64,000 nt of DNA from Cavia porcellus. Lineage: Eukaryota; Chordata; Mammalia; Rodentia; Caviidae. The number at the start of each line of letters is the position of its first letter. Within the stretch, counting starts at the first letter, position 1. Position numbers and translations under genes: made by a program. Below are positions 47,000 through 58,788 of this stretch, one piece after another. The notes beneath the pieces were generated by a model. It was not told the DNA's origin, ran no database searches, and saw nothing but the letters and a program-made list of their open reading frames with translations. Location of the stretch: the NCBI RefSeq assembly GCF_034190915.1, contig NW_026947502.1:8649785-8713784 (forward strand), read 5' to 3'.

Positions 47000-47775
47000 G
47001 AGGCCTAAGGGTGACTCCAGTCCATGACGTGGGTATGGGATTCTGCATATTTAAGGAGTTCCATCAGTGATGCTGTCTGAGAAACCCTACTCTGTACTGC
47101 TTCACCAAATAGAAGGGAAACTGACACCAGAGAAGGGACAAAATGAAGGTCATATGGAAACCCAGTGATAGTTCTGGAACACAAAGCTAAGTAACATGAT
47201 TTCCCCAAAATACTTCCTCATGAGCCAAGCCACCTTTTGGTGTCTTCAGCTGAAAATTCCCTCTCTGGTCTAGACAGCCCAGCATTTAATGGGAATTTCC
47301 AGTTACCCATGTCTTCTCCAAGGGGCCATTTACCTCTCCAGTGTTACCTAGAGGGGCGTCAGTGAATGTCTTTATCAGTAACTTGCCTGCATCCCAAAAG
47401 ACATGAATATCTTTCATACAAGATGGGCTATCCCATAAGTCATGGACATGCAGCCCGGTTTCCTCCCAGTTTTACCCATGTCTCCCCAGTTCCTGTGGGT
47501 ATTAGCCAGTGTTTGGATGAAGTTCAGCAGCATCGTATGAGTGGGAATACTTCCTTCCTCCCATGGCTTCCTCAGAACACTAACAGATGGTAGGTATTAA
47601 CCCCGTCCTCGTACTTGGGTTATCATGTGGGTGGGTTCTTTAAAAAGAGAAGTTAACATCTGGAGAGACAACACAATATTTGCATACGCCATTTGAGATA
47701 TTACTCAGTGGAAATATTGGTTGTCATGCCCAATTTGTGTCTCCTCCCACTGTATTTTTATGTTAGAAGTCGCTG
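47000..47775. other. Unique spacer between the two duplicated blocks
   Basis: No exon or confident repeat recognised. Confidence 0.5.
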
Positions 47776-47779
47776 TGAT

Positions 47780-47907
47780 CTGTTGATCTCCGTCTCAGTC
47801 ACATCCCTCACAGCAGATGCAGTTAAAGTCACAGGTCCCAGAGTAAGCAAATCCAAAGTGTTTAATCTATTATTAATCAGCTGGTCACCAAAATGATAAA
47901 GCTTTAA
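47780..47907 (+). repeat. Direct duplication, copy B
   Basis: The partner of copy A, about 905 bp further right in the same orientation, with a net gain of about 5 bp. Confidence 0.8.
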
Positions 47908-47909
47908 GG

Positions 47910-48475
47910 TGGGGGGAGCTGAAGAAGACATCAATATTTATGGCCTCATTAGTGAACGCCTGGGTTTTTCTCTCTTTCCTCCCCCCTCTCCTCCCTTAAA
48001 ATGGAATAGGAATGGAAGGCTGCTGTGTTTCATGTCATTGCCCAAGGCAGGAATGTCGTGTTTTGCAGTGAGATGACTCCAAAGTGGTGTTGCCTATTTG
48101 TCTGAGAATATTGCCAGTTGGGCCATGGTTACCTCTGCCAGGTTAAGCAAAACCAGCCTGCAATCCATGACAGTGCAGTGGGAGAGCTCAGGGAACAGAA
48201 AGGGCCTGAGAGAACACTTTCATAAATAATTAAATTTTCTGGTGAGGCCACTGAGCCTCAGAGGACGAGCTGCTTCATGACCATGTATTTATCACTCAAC
48301 AAAGCATCTCTGGATACCACCCATGTGTTTGATAGTTCATACTGAAGCAAGTTGCAGTAGGAATAAGTAACGGTGACTGATGGTTTCCTAAATCCTGCGC
48401 ACCCAGAATGTCCTGATTCTCTCATGCTGAGAGTCTTCCAATAGCTTCCATTAAACACTCAGCATTCCTGGACAC
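47910..48475. other. Unique DNA, possible conserved block
   Basis: No repeat signature. Complex sequence at 48000-48190 might be a conserved noncoding block, unproven here. Confidence 0.25.
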
Positions 48476-48479
48476 AAAG

Positions 48480-48780
48480 CTCTGCACGAACTTGTCCTGG
48501 CCTTGCCTCACTTCATTCTGCCCTTCATCCCCATGCTCCACCCTCAGCAGCTCTCACTGCTACTGTCCCTGGAACACATACCAGCCTTGCTGTCCCTGAA
48601 GCCTTTGAACCATCAGTCCACTCTGTTACAACACTCTTCTGTTTGTCACTTGTGGCTGTTCATAGACATTTCTGGTCTCCATAAAAACTTCACCTTTTCA
48701 GAGATCGCTTAAGGAGTCGCCCTGCTCCATAACCTTAGTCACTATCTTTTCATCACTGTCTTTGAATATCTTTCCAGACA
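48480..48780 (+). mobile_element. LINE L2 fragment
   Basis: 'gtccctggaacacataccag' and 'cttcaccttttcagagatcg' lie about 110 bp apart, as in the forward L2 3' region. Confidence 0.7.
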
Positions 48781-48907
48781 GAGACATGCTTAAAATGTGG
48801 GTCTAATGGCAGACAGGTTTGGGATAGGTAAGAGTGTGCTGATTTGTAGCATTTGCCAGTTGCTGGGGTATAAATAATTGCACAAAAGCTGATTCAGTGA
48901 GTTAACC

Positions 48908-48980
48908 CAGGGATGGCAAACCTTTGAGCTTTCAGTGATATGCCTGCTGCAGTATGCATGCCATAGGTTCCCTACCACTG
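48908..48980. mobile_element. 73-bp terminal-inverted-repeat element (hAT-like)
   Basis: The ends CAGGGATGGCAAACCT and, reversed, CAGTGGTAGGGAACCT are near-inverted repeats. Both resemble hAT-family termini. Almost nothing lies between, so it is a very short nonautonomous or deleted copy. No 8-bp target duplication is visible. Confidence 0.6.
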
Positions 48981-49234
48981 ATAATTTTTACACAATGCTG
49001 ATGAGTTGGGAACAGCAGTACAAATTTATTTGTGAGCCAAGCATACATGTCTAAGCCTTTGAAATTGTCACATGTATTTATTTACATATAATTCTTTTCT
49101 TCTGCTCTATAGTATAAACTACAAACAAGAGAAGCCCTTTCTTCTCTGTGATGGTTGTGTTCCTAGCAGGTAGAATAAGCCAGGAATATGACCACTTAAT
49201 AACTAATCACTGAATGGATCGTAAATAAGTGAAT

Positions 49235-49460
49235 AACTGGAAGTCAGTATTATGACTGTCTTCATTTGCCAAAGACAGAAACTGAAATGTAGACAGAGGT
49301 TAAGTAATTGTTCATGCCTACACAGTCAGTATATGGAATTTCTGGGACTTGAAACCAGGCAGTTTGCATCCAAACTGTCTGCTCTAGAATCCAAGCTTCA
49401 TGGATTTGACAAATTCCCTGCTCTTAAAGAGTTTACAGTCTAGAAAAGAAAGGATGCCTA
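49235..49460 (-). mobile_element. MIR SINE, then an L2-like scrap
   Basis: 'ccaaagacagaaactgaaat', 'gttaagtaattgttcatgcc' and 'gacttgaaaccaggcagttt' are reverse MIR. 'ccctgctcttaaagagttta' at 49415-49445 is L2-like. Confidence 0.75.
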
Positions 49461-49477
49461 AACCAAAAAGGCATAAC

Positions 49478-49585
49478 GTGGCTGAGCAGAGTGGTGCCCA
49501 CCCCCAATCCTTGCCCTCTGGGAGGCTACAGTAGGATTGTGAGTTCCAGGGCTACGTAAAAGATTGTCTCCATTTATTTTTAAAG
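49478..49585 (+). mobile_element. 7SL-derived B1-like SINE
   Basis: 'ggctgagcagagtggtgccc', 'gggaggctacagtaggattg' and 'tgagttccagggctacg' with an A-rich end fit B1. Confidence 0.85.
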
Positions 49586-49589
49586 GAGT

Positions 49590-50180
49590 ACTTTGGCCAT
49601 AACAGTGTATAGTATACAGGAAAGGCCTGGGGGTGGGGGACTGTAGGGGTGGTGTTAGTGCTGTGACAAAGGTGACGTTTGATCCAACTTTGAAGACTAT
49701 CATCAGAGACCTTTCCCTGCTCTGGCCAGTTGCTTTCTGCCTGGGGCAGTTGACATTCTGAACTCTCTCTAGCATGAGGTGGAGGTTTCAGCTTCACTCA
49801 GATGTGAAGGAAACCACAGAAGCACCACTGAGATAAGTGGCGGGTCACGTGCATATTTCAGGGCGTGAGAAATCTGACAGAAGGGGCTGGTGCTGCTGTT
49901 GTGACAGAGACTCTGATTCAGGCTTGTTTAGCATGAGGTTCAATTTCTCATGCATTTCTGCTTCTGATTCTTTGCTTCTTCCATCGCAGTTTCACTTGGC
50001 CCCTCACCTAGACAGGCAGGAGTGTCAGCTGCACTAATTCAAGCTCTCTAACTGTTGCAGTGGCCAGGCTTGAGCACCCACCAAGCCCTCGCTGGGGACA
50101 GCCTAAGCGTGGCACTCCCTGCTTCGATCTTGGGCCAGCTGTTTCACCAGGCCTTTCTTTTCACTTTCACATCTATCCTT
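49590..50180. other. No gene; partly L2-like
   Basis: 49590-49800 has L2-like texture on the minus strand ('gtgacgtttgatccaacttt'). The rest is unrecognised. Confidence 0.4.
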
Positions 50181-50184
50181 CCCT

Positions 50185-50545
50185 TCAGGATGTATATTCA
50201 TTCATCCACTCATTCGCTCATTCATTCAACTAACATTGAATGTCTTTTCTGTGGCAGGCAGTGTGACAGGCTCTGGGAACCTTAATGAACAAAAGCAGCT
50301 ATGGTCCTGGTTCTCAGGCACCAGCTATTCTAGAGGGACATCTTCCAGGGGAGGCAAACAGCTCTTAATCCAATCACCACATGAAGAAACAGATAACTGC
50401 TACTGGGCCAGAGTTTCAAGAGGAGGAGGTGTCCTAAGAGTCTCCCACAGGGCATGTGACATAGGCAGGAACACCCAGAAATACTCCCCAAGTGAAGTTC
50501 CACTGAAACCACAATCTGAAGGAGGACCAAGAATGAAGGTCTAAC
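50185..50545 (-). mobile_element. LINE L2 3' end
   Basis: 'attcattcatccactcattc', 'gctcattcattcaactaaca' and 'ctgtggcaggcagtgtgaca' are the reverse L2 3' end including its terminal ATTC repeats. Confidence 0.85.
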
Positions 50546-50549
50546 AAGA

Positions 50550-51485
50550 AAGAAAAATCATTTCCACCAACTAGAACGAGTATAATTTGGGGGGAGGGGT
50601 GGAAAGAAGTACAGCTTCTCCCGGCGTAGTGAGAGGAAGCAGGATTGGATGGGGACAGGGCACAAAGGCAGGGAGTGGTGTGAATAAAGCAGGAGATGGA
50701 GGAGCTGGGGTGGAACCGTGGGAAGCACCTCAGCGTCTGCACCTGAAGGATCCAGTGTGTGTTCTCGCTGTAAGTCTCCCCGCTGGCTCGTCCTTCACAC
50801 CCACACTCCTACCCTCTTCCTCACAGGCTGCGTGTGTACCTGAGCTCCCACAAATGAGCACGCATGCACTGTTCCTCACTGTGGTCCTCCCACACTAACA
50901 TCATCCGCGTGATTCTGCTCTCTCAGCGTGAAGCCTAAATCCACTGCCATCAAGGTTGTCTGTAATCCAGCATCGACCTGGAAACCATAGAGCTCAGTGT
51001 ATACTATAACGAGAGCGTGAGCTTCCGAGTGTAACAGCCGATTCCAGGCGTGTTTCTCCCACTTTCTATCTTTGCGATCCAGGACAGACGATGCAATCTT
51101 GCTGTGCCTGCAAATTTCTTTATCTTTAAAATGGAATCATACTGTACACTTAAATCAATTAATTGTGTCAAGCCTTAGAAAATAATAGATGGCCCAAGTA
51201 TAACAAGGAAATGATGATTAAATAATAATCCATTAGACTACATTCTCTGCCTCCTATCTCCCTTTCTCACTAGTGTTTTCTACACAGTTCAACCATGGTT
51301 TTTCTTTCCGTGTATTCAAAATGTGTGACTTTTGGTCATTAAATCAGGGTCTTCCTGAATTCCCACCATCTCTGTCCCAATATTCCCGTCACCACCAGCT
51401 TTCCAAGATAAATCCTTTATCTAAATTCCTAGATGAGATTTTCAGATATTTGTATTGGCATTAAATTATTTTTAACAAATCATCT
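50550..51485. other. Unique DNA, no gene seen
   Basis: Two short frames near 50587-50898 and its antisense are unrecognised. CpGs are slightly more common around 50985-51090, but no island is present. Confidence 0.5.
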
Positions 51486-51490
51486 TTCAG

Positions 51491-51507
51491 GGTGTGTGTG
51501 TGTGTGT
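51491..51507. repeat. (TG)n, short
   Basis: Seventeen bp of TG. Confidence 0.85.
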
Positions 51508-51519
51508 CTTCTCCTTAAC

Positions 51520-51645
51520 AATTAGCTTCTTCACGTCAGGGCACATGTTTTATTTACTTGACTGTCCTTGTAGTAAGTACTTATATGGTGCAAAAAACAT
51601 TAGTCCTCATAACATTCCTTAAGTGACTGAAAGATGAATTAATAA
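51520..51645 (+). mobile_element. LINE L2 3' fragment
   Basis: 'cttcacgtcagggcacatgt' and 'ttaagtgactgaaagatgaa' fit the forward L2 3' end. Confidence 0.5.
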
Positions 51646-51649
51646 GTAA

Positions 51650-52545
51650 AAGAATGTCAATTTTTACGGTTTTTGAAAAGACAAGGTAAGCAGAAATAGC
51701 TTGGAAAGAAAGCCTAGCCCTCTCTTTGGGCTTGTTCATTTATGTATAAGCTGGGACCGTGGTGCCTACCATCCATGTAGTCTCATGAGTATATTAACAT
51801 CCTTAATGTGAGGTTTTATGAAGTACTTTCTACTGCCTGGGGTAAAGATGGGATAGAAATGTTAAAGTAGTACATGTGATCCCGGTAGCAAGAAAAAGAG
51901 AAGCAACATCTATGCTGAGAGGCGCATCAAGTTTGGATAGCTGGCGAAGCGCCTAAAGCAGTTTGCACATTTCTTTGAATATTAATTAGTTTGTACTTTC
52001 CAAGCCTGATGGATACCTTTCGTTTCAATTAAGTATATTTTGCAGACTTTTCACTGAAAGAACTAGATGAAGTAGTTTTCATATTCGCCTCGTGGAATCT
52101 GTGGCATTAGGTAGAAATTTATTATAAAGGAGTGCCCAGCGCCTTCTCAGACTTTGGTCTGCCACCCAGCCACTTGTTAGGGATTGAAGTACCAGTATGC
52201 TTTTGTTCATTGCTGTAATTTGATGTTTTTATTTCTATTATCACAAAATTAGCAAATATATCTTTCCAGGACCATTTTATAAATCGGTACTGCGCATCAG
52301 GGTTCTTGCTTGTGCTTGCAATTACACAGAGCCTCTATACATTCCTACAGGAATGAACCACTGAAAATGAAAATACTGAATTGAATTGGAAAAATTTTTC
52401 CTAGTAAAATAATTCTGGGTGAAGGCTGACATGATGTGCTATCTGGAAAAAGAGGAAATATACTAGCAAGGAACTGAAACCTCATAAACTACAAGTACTT
52501 TAGACTCAAGAGTTTATGTGATCACAAAATACCACACACACCTAC
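51650..52545. other. Unique DNA with a possible conserved block
   Basis: 51900-52160 has no repeat signature, several CpGs and TAAT-core motifs ('gaatattaattagtttgta', 'tttcaattaagta'). It could be a conserved noncoding element, unproven here. Confidence 0.3.
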
Positions 52546-52551
52546 CAAGAA

Positions 52552-52640
52552 AGACTAATAATAAAGTCCTGCAAGTAGCATTGATGAACTAAAATGACCA
52601 GCCTCAACAAGCTATTCAGATACATGTATACGGTGCATGG
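52552..52640 (+). repeat. Direct repeat, copy A
   Basis: 'ataaagtcctgcaagtag' and 'cctcaacaagctattcagat' recur at 53362-53450 in the same order and orientation. The family is not recognised. Confidence 0.8.
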
Positions 52641-52734
52641 AGTCACAAATGGTGTCCTGGGGTCAGGAAATGCCAGTTTCTAGCATTAAACTATCAGTAG
52701 TAATTCAGTAGTGTCAAATTTTTCCTTGTTTTTA

Positions 52735-52925
52735 CATTTCATAGCGCCAGATATTAAAACCAGGGCCTCCAATATGCTAAGCAAATGCTTGACATCTGAG
52801 CCACAGGCCTGGTACTTCTTAAATTTTATTTCAAGGCAGGGCCTTGCCAAGTCTCCTAGGCTGACCTCAGCCGTCCAAGTTGCTGAGATTCCGGGCTTCT
52901 GCTCCCAAGCATGGCATACATTGGT
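52735..52925 (-). mobile_element. B1/ID composite SINE
   Basis: The left half is a reversed ID-like piece ('aaccagggcctccaatatgc', 'taagcaaatgcttgacatct'). The right half is reversed B1 ('gccttgccaagtctcctagg', 'ctgacctcagccgtccaagt'). Composite elements of this kind are known in several non-murine rodents. Confidence 0.8.
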
Positions 52926-53361
52926 CTTATAACTCTGCTTGTTTTGCTTGTAAATTTTCTTTGGTTTTATGACTCAAAGATAGCTATAAACTGAGTTGAT
53001 CGCTGGTGCAATGTTTCTGCATTTTAAAAATATCCTTGTAACGAACATAATTTGTCAACATAGTCAGTCTAGAACAATATAGTTCTCTTCAAAAGGAATC
53101 ATTAAGTACATGAATTTGAGAAAACATTATTAGTGGCAATATTGCAGTGGTAGTAATATTGGTAGTAGTAACACTATTAGATAGCAAAAGCCACTAAAGA
53201 ACTGATGCGTGATAGCTAAGCTTCCTTCAACCAAGTTCACAAAATATAATGGAAAGAACTAGAAGTGTAGATATGAAAACAAGAGCATTGTAGATAAGAA
53301 TAAAATACTGACACTCTAGAGGGGTGTCAGGGTTGACTAAAATTTTTAAAATAAATATTAA

Positions 53362-53450
53362 AAGAGAACTATAAAGTCCTAAAAGTAGTTTTAATGATCT
53401 TTTAAAATAACCAACCTCAACAAGCTATCGAGATGTGAGTGCATTGTAGG
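53362..53450 (+). repeat. Direct repeat, copy B
   Basis: The partner of the copy at 52552, about 810 bp to the right. It matches in 'ataaagtcct', 'aagtag', 'aatga' and 'cctcaacaagctat'. Confidence 0.8.
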
Positions 53451-53768
53451 AGGAGGCTGGAGGGTTGATAAGGGTGTAATGTGAGCATCTTCTTCTAAAT
53501 TGGGGACCTCTCTGCGGTAGTGTTAAGTCTCTAATATCGCAGTGACAGACTGTACTAACTTTTAAAAATTTTACAGTCATAGTGTCTAGAATGTCTTGTA
53601 AAACAATCATGTCCTTCTTTCACCCCTGGAAAGGTGTCACCTAACCACACTATTATACAAGCAGCAACTTGTATTGCTAGTTTGTGAACTTTGTTTTCGG
53701 CTCCCTGTGTCTATAAATGTTTGCTCCCATTTAGGGTACATTCAGTATTCATTAGAAGCAAACCATCC

Positions 53769-53828
53769 GTGTGTGTCTGTGTGTCTGTGTGTCTGTGTGT
53801 GTCTGTGTGTGTGCACATGCATGTGTGC
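53769..53828. repeat. (TG)n with TC interruptions
   Basis: Blocks of TG separated by single TC units at regular intervals. Confidence 0.93.
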
Positions 53829-53829
53829 A

Positions 53830-55385
53830 TTTCTTACTTTTTCAAGGTTGAGGTGACTGTGTGTGACACTGTGAAAAGGTCTAAGCATCGGCCTGTGGAA
53901 TGAGGCATTGTGTTAATTGCTAGCACTGCAAATGTGCTTTGCTATTTTATGACTTTTTTACTCAGTGTCAAAAGATTTATTTCCGTCTGGACCCACTCAG
54001 TCCTAGTTATTCCACAGTCATTGAAGAGATATGTAATTTTCAATTGTTTTTTATAAAAGAGTGATAATGAGAAGCTTAATTTCTAAACTGGTTTTAATTT
54101 CAAAACCCCCTCTAAGGATATTTGCTCAAGAAATGGCCTCGTTTGAGTACTAATTCCTCATACAGCATTGTGGCAGGCAAAGTATCCCACTGACCGTCAT
54201 AGGACAGCCCTGACCAACACGTCCGCCCAGACTAGACTAGGCCCTCATTCATAGGATTGCGTAGTGATAATTACTGCACTAGGTCACATGCGTGGAATTG
54301 TTATTTCCCTTGCACGTGCTGTTTGCACTGCAGGAACCTGTTTTCTCCTCTGAGTTCCTAGAATCTAGCTTAGTGCCCAGCAGTGGAAACGAAGGCAGGA
54401 AGAAATGATTCATTCATTTAGGAGGGGCTGGCAGTGTGAGAAGCACACCGTCACTGAGGAGCCAAGGAAGACATTTAAAGGCCCCAACTTACACAAAGGA
54501 GGGCGCACACAGAAGGGATTCCACACGGGGCAGATAGTAGCCCAGGTTGTTAAGCACAAATTAAGGAAGTAGAAAAATATGTGGTTTCAACATGGAAGCA
54601 AAAGCCCAAGCAGGATATTTCTTGCCAGACACAAAGTATGTTTGGAAAATGAGCTTGAAGAACACAAGGCAGAAAAAGAAACAGGCTTTCTCCTTCACCG
54701 TGGGTGAAAGGAAAGGGAATTGCTGGTTTAAAGCTAGAGGCATCTTGGGTTTTGCATTTTTGCCCACCTGAGTTTTTTTGGCCCGAGAAGAGGCAGCCTA
54801 TCATAAAAGTATGTGGCATTAAAGGGGCCCGGAGAGGAGTCCAGCATAGGGGACAGATGAAAGATTCATTCAGGAGTTGCCTGTTTGGTGCAAGCGGTCA
54901 CTCCCCTTAACTGGACAGGGTCTACTGTCCCTCAGGACACACAGAAGACAGTAAAGGTCAGAGACTGGACCCTGTGTTCCATGAAATCCCCACTGGGGTC
55001 CTGAACGCACACATTAATTCTCCTGCTCTCCTTTCTTCAGCTAAAGTGAGGAGATCACCAAGTTGGGTCAGATCTGAGCTGTAGGACTGTCCTACGGTCC
55101 CTCGCAGGGAGTCTGAGCATGGCACTTTCCCTTCTACATCCTTAGCTGCCTTTCAGAGAAATGGAGAAACTGTTTCATGGTTTCTAGTCACTGGTTGGTA
55201 GACTATATATAAAGCTTGTCCCCCAAAGTAATACTTGTATACAAATTATAAACTCAAATGCTATTTCAAATGATAAACCACACTCAATATTCCTTTGTTC
55301 CATCCCTTCCCATTACAGGTTCTGATTTTCCTGGAGATTACTTTAAACTCTTGTAGCTATTTCTTCTCATGTTTTACCTTCATAT
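53830..55385. other. Mostly unique DNA, no gene seen
   Basis: An L2-like 3' scrap lies at about 54330-54425 ('agaatctagcttagtgccca'). No exon was recognised. Minus frames at 54550-54819 are unrecognised. Confidence 0.5.
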
Positions 55386-55394
55386 CACTTATAG

Positions 55395-55700
55395 TTTCTG
55401 TCTCAATTCAAGCTGCTGTAACAAAGACCTTAGCATGGTGACTTAAATGACACATAGTTAAGGAATTCTGTAAGTTGGAATTGCCAACATCAAGGTGCCG
55501 CTAACTTGGTTTTGGATGAGGCCCTCTTCCTGGTTTATAGGTCACCACTTTCTTCCTCTGTCCTTGCACTATGGGGAGAGGCAAGAGAGCTGTCTAGGGT
55601 CAATTCCTTCTCCTAAGGATACTAATCCTAAAAAGAGAAATCCACCCCAATGACCTCCCACCATTTTGTCTCCTAATATTAGATTTTCGATAGACAAATT
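55395..55700 (-). mobile_element. MaLR LTR remnant
   Basis: 'tcaagctgctgtaacaaaga', 'aacatcaaggtgccgctaac' and 'ggatgaggccctcttcctgg' with 'caatgacctcccaccatttt' follow the reverse MaLR LTR layout. Confidence 0.8.
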
Positions 55701-55704
55701 TAGA

Positions 55705-56645
55705 ATAGGCAAGACCACAAATATATGACCAATAATAGTATCTCTAATTGATTTTCTCAATTTAGCTGTTTTATTGACTTCTTACTGTGGTAGATGAGGA
55801 CTGAGCTCCTGCGTCCTCTCCCCATCCACCCCTATTCACAGGGCCACTAATATCTCATTGTCACATTTCTGCTAAATCAGTATCAGTATTTATTATAACT
55901 AAATACCATCACAACTGGGCCATATCTGTGCTCAAAATGCTTCCTTTGTTTTCCTATTTTCTGTGTGTATATATTTATTTTTATATGTTTGCTTTGCTTA
56001 TTTTTGCTTTTATCATTGAGTCAGACCCAAACCTGAGAAAACGCAGGACTCGGAATCAAATGTATTAGATAATGCCCTCACTTTCCTGTGTCACCCGGAG
56101 GCCTCCTTCAGAGCACCCTGCTTCCTGCTTCAGACTTCTGCTATGGACCAGGGCCTCGCCATGAGCTGTCTTTCTAAAATCTGCCTTTATCTTGTCCCTA
56201 GCATGCTAGAGTTGGCTTTTCTACTGTTTTTTAGTCCTCTTCATTCTCAGTGTACACTCATTTCTGTAGAATACATCTCCCAGGAGACTTAAAGACTAGA
56301 TGAGGAAGTAATTTTTAGATTCTGCGTATGTAAAATAGTGGTGTGCCCTCTCTTACTTGCTCTGTAGTGTGATCAGTTTTCCTCTGGTCCACTCTGCCCA
56401 CTTCCTCTTCACAGAACTTTCTGTTTCCTTTACCTTCTTAAGTCAATTATGCTTCATCCATTTTCTATTTTCCAAATGTTTTTCTTCTTTCATCTGCTCC
56501 TGCCTATTCTCAGTTTTTCTTTATGCATTTACACATATTTTGTTTGCTGTAATTTTTATAGGCTAAGGAGATAACAAAGACAACTATGCATATTCAGAAT
56601 GAGATGCACGAGACAAGCAAACTGGTTCAAAGCTACATTTTCTAA
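55705..56645. other. Unique DNA, no gene seen
   Basis: AT/pyrimidine-rich toward 56400-56560. No exon or confident repeat recognised. Confidence 0.5.
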
Positions 56646-56649
56646 GGCA

Positions 56650-56840
56650 GTATTTTTGCTGTAGTTTCTGGTTCACAGAAAGATTGCAAAGCTATTTCAA
56701 AGAGTTTTCACATCCCACACCCAAGTTTTTTTCCTGTAATTTAAATCTAACATATTGTGATGCTTTTGTCACAATCAGCGAACCAATGTTGATACATTAC
56801 TATTGACTTTTACTCAATATTTGTTTTAATTCTTTGGAAA
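56650..56840 (-). mobile_element. Ancient LINE-1 fragment
   Basis: 'cacagaaagattgcaaagct', 'cacatcccacacccaagttt' and 'gcgaaccaatgttgatacat' match the reverse strand of an old L1 3' region. Confidence 0.65.
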
Positions 56841-56959
56841 GAAATTATTCTTCTCAGTCTATGTTTTAGGTCTAGGAGCCTATGTTCTGTCTGAGGGCAA
56901 AATACCTATGCAAATTATTTTGAATTCTTCTACTTAAGAGATTTATCTCTTCTCTAACA

Positions 56960-57125
56960 TTTTTTTCAATACTAGGGATAAACCCAGGGCTTCACACTGA
57001 GCTAACATTCCAAGCCATTTAAGACAGAGGCTCCCTAACTTACAAAATTGCCTAGGCTGGGCTCAAATTTACCATCCTCCTGTCTCAGCCTCTCAAAATT
57101 CTGTGATTACAAGCATGTAACACTA
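56960..57125 (-). mobile_element. B1/ID composite SINE
   Basis: Reversed ID-like piece ('caatactagggataaaccca', 'gggcttcacactgagctaac') followed by reversed B1 ('gcctaggctgggctcaaatt', 'cctgtctcagcctctcaaaa'). Confidence 0.8.
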
Positions 57126-57364
57126 TGTTTATATCAATATATATTCATGGATATTTATTTTATACTCTGGGGCACAATGCAATAACACATTTGTTTGCTC
57201 AAAACGTCAGATGCTTTTAAATTGTAAACTTCTATTAAAAAGATCATTTGGTAATATAAATATATCCTACCTTTTAAATATGCTTCTCAAGTCCCTTACT
57301 ACATAAAACAGTGCTAGACACATGGGACTGAGACATAAAATCCTTCTTTCACTAATTGGCTGCT

Positions 57365-57530
57365 TTTAAATATTTATTCAATGTTTTCTAAGTGTCCAAT
57401 GTCATGTTTTCGACTGAGTTCATAGATGCAACAGGCTCTCCCAAGGACCTGTAGTATTGTTCAGAAAATAAACACAGAATAGAAAAACATTGGTAAAAGT
57501 ACTAAGTCATTTCCATAGTTTGAAAATGAC
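57365..57530 (-). mobile_element. Possible L2 fragment
   Basis: 'aatatttattcaatgttttc' and 'taagtgtccaatgtcatgtt' resemble a reverse L2 3' end. Confidence 0.45.
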
Positions 57531-57538
57531 AGATTTCA

Positions 57539-58138
57539 ATGACCCGAGTGACTAATTTGGATATATCCATCATGGTTGACAACCTAGCAAAGTCTGCAAA
57601 TGATTTAAACAGAGGCAAAGGGGTAGGTGAGTGCAGGGTATGTTTTAAGAACACACAGGGCTCAACAAGTGTGCCTTTCTATATGTCATGTTTAAAAAAA
57701 CATCAAATGAGGGACATTTTAGAGTTCACATTGCTTTTAAAAATATCCAACAGGCCACTTCTTTATTTTTGTTTGGTTTTTGGTTTTGCACACCCACCTA
57801 CACATATTGCAAAATATGACAAACAATCTTCTATTTACACATTATGGTGCCCACCTAAGAAATCCTCCTCTTTACCATGGCTCAGTGGTGCAATAGTAGC
57901 CCTTAAGAAGAGAGAGTTTACAGCAGGACTCTCCTGCTGTAGGGAAGCAGAAGCCCCTCATTTGCAGGAAAAGTTATCTAAGTTGAAAATGCAGGATGTG
58001 AGTCTAGAGTCCAGGGCTCCTCACTCCAAATCTGGGGCTCTGTTGGTCAGCTTGGAACTCTGCACACTGTCTCTAGGGAAGTGGGAGTTGAGGAAAGGCA
58101 GGAGAAACAAGACCCTCACTGTGTCCCTGGTCTTCTGA
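57539..58138 (+). other. 199-codon open frame, probably chance
   Basis: The longest open frame in the window. It begins with ATG and runs to a TGA at its end. The protein shows no recognised domain, signal peptide or membrane segment. A hydrophobic patch near its middle (RPLLYFCLVFGFAHPP) comes from a T/G-rich stretch. It has a GTAGGTGAG donor-like site near 57623 but no matching acceptor evidence. Composition and lack of CpG fit noncoding DNA. Confidence 0.35.
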
Positions 58139-58139
58139 C

Positions 58140-58785
58140 TCAGCGAAATATAGTATCACAGCTTCACAGGCTGCACAGACAGCCAGTTGTTCATCCTCCA
58201 TTTTTCAGAGGAAAAGGTCTTCTGCACTATGGCTTTTTGCCATTTAAAAGTTGCTTCATATAAGCCACATTAGGTCTCCAAACCTTGTCCTATCTAGTAG
58301 AACAGGTGCTAGTGCCCCTCAGGTGTCATGCAGACCAGTGACAGGCTAGAGGTGCAGACAGGGTCTCTCCACATTTGACCCAGAAAACATTCTGAGCTTG
58401 CCTGGCAGGACCTTGGGCCTCCACAGGAGCCCTGCACATTTGACTGTCTGCACCTGGTTTGCTAGGAAGGGTGCAGAAAGAACAAGCCAGCACCACGAGG
58501 AAAGCTTCTTCAAGGTCCTCTCAAGGATGCACTTTGCAGGGCAGTGATGGTTCTGAGAACTTCAGTTCAACAGAACCATAAGCTCTGTTTTGAAATGAAA
58601 CTAGTTAGAACTCACTTCCCCCATTTCCTCTGTGTTTCAACACTTAGCACATCTGGGTGCTACCTAAATGCAACTGGTTATTGACACTTCTGCAAGCCTC
58701 TGCACCCCATTTGTAAGACTGTTCTGCTCCTAGGCTTGTGGCTTATGGGAGGACCAAGACTGCAGGCTTTGTTGTCAGACTTCCA
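58140..58785. other. Unique DNA, no gene seen
   Basis: No exon or confident repeat recognised. Confidence 0.5.
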
Positions 58786-58788
58786 GGC

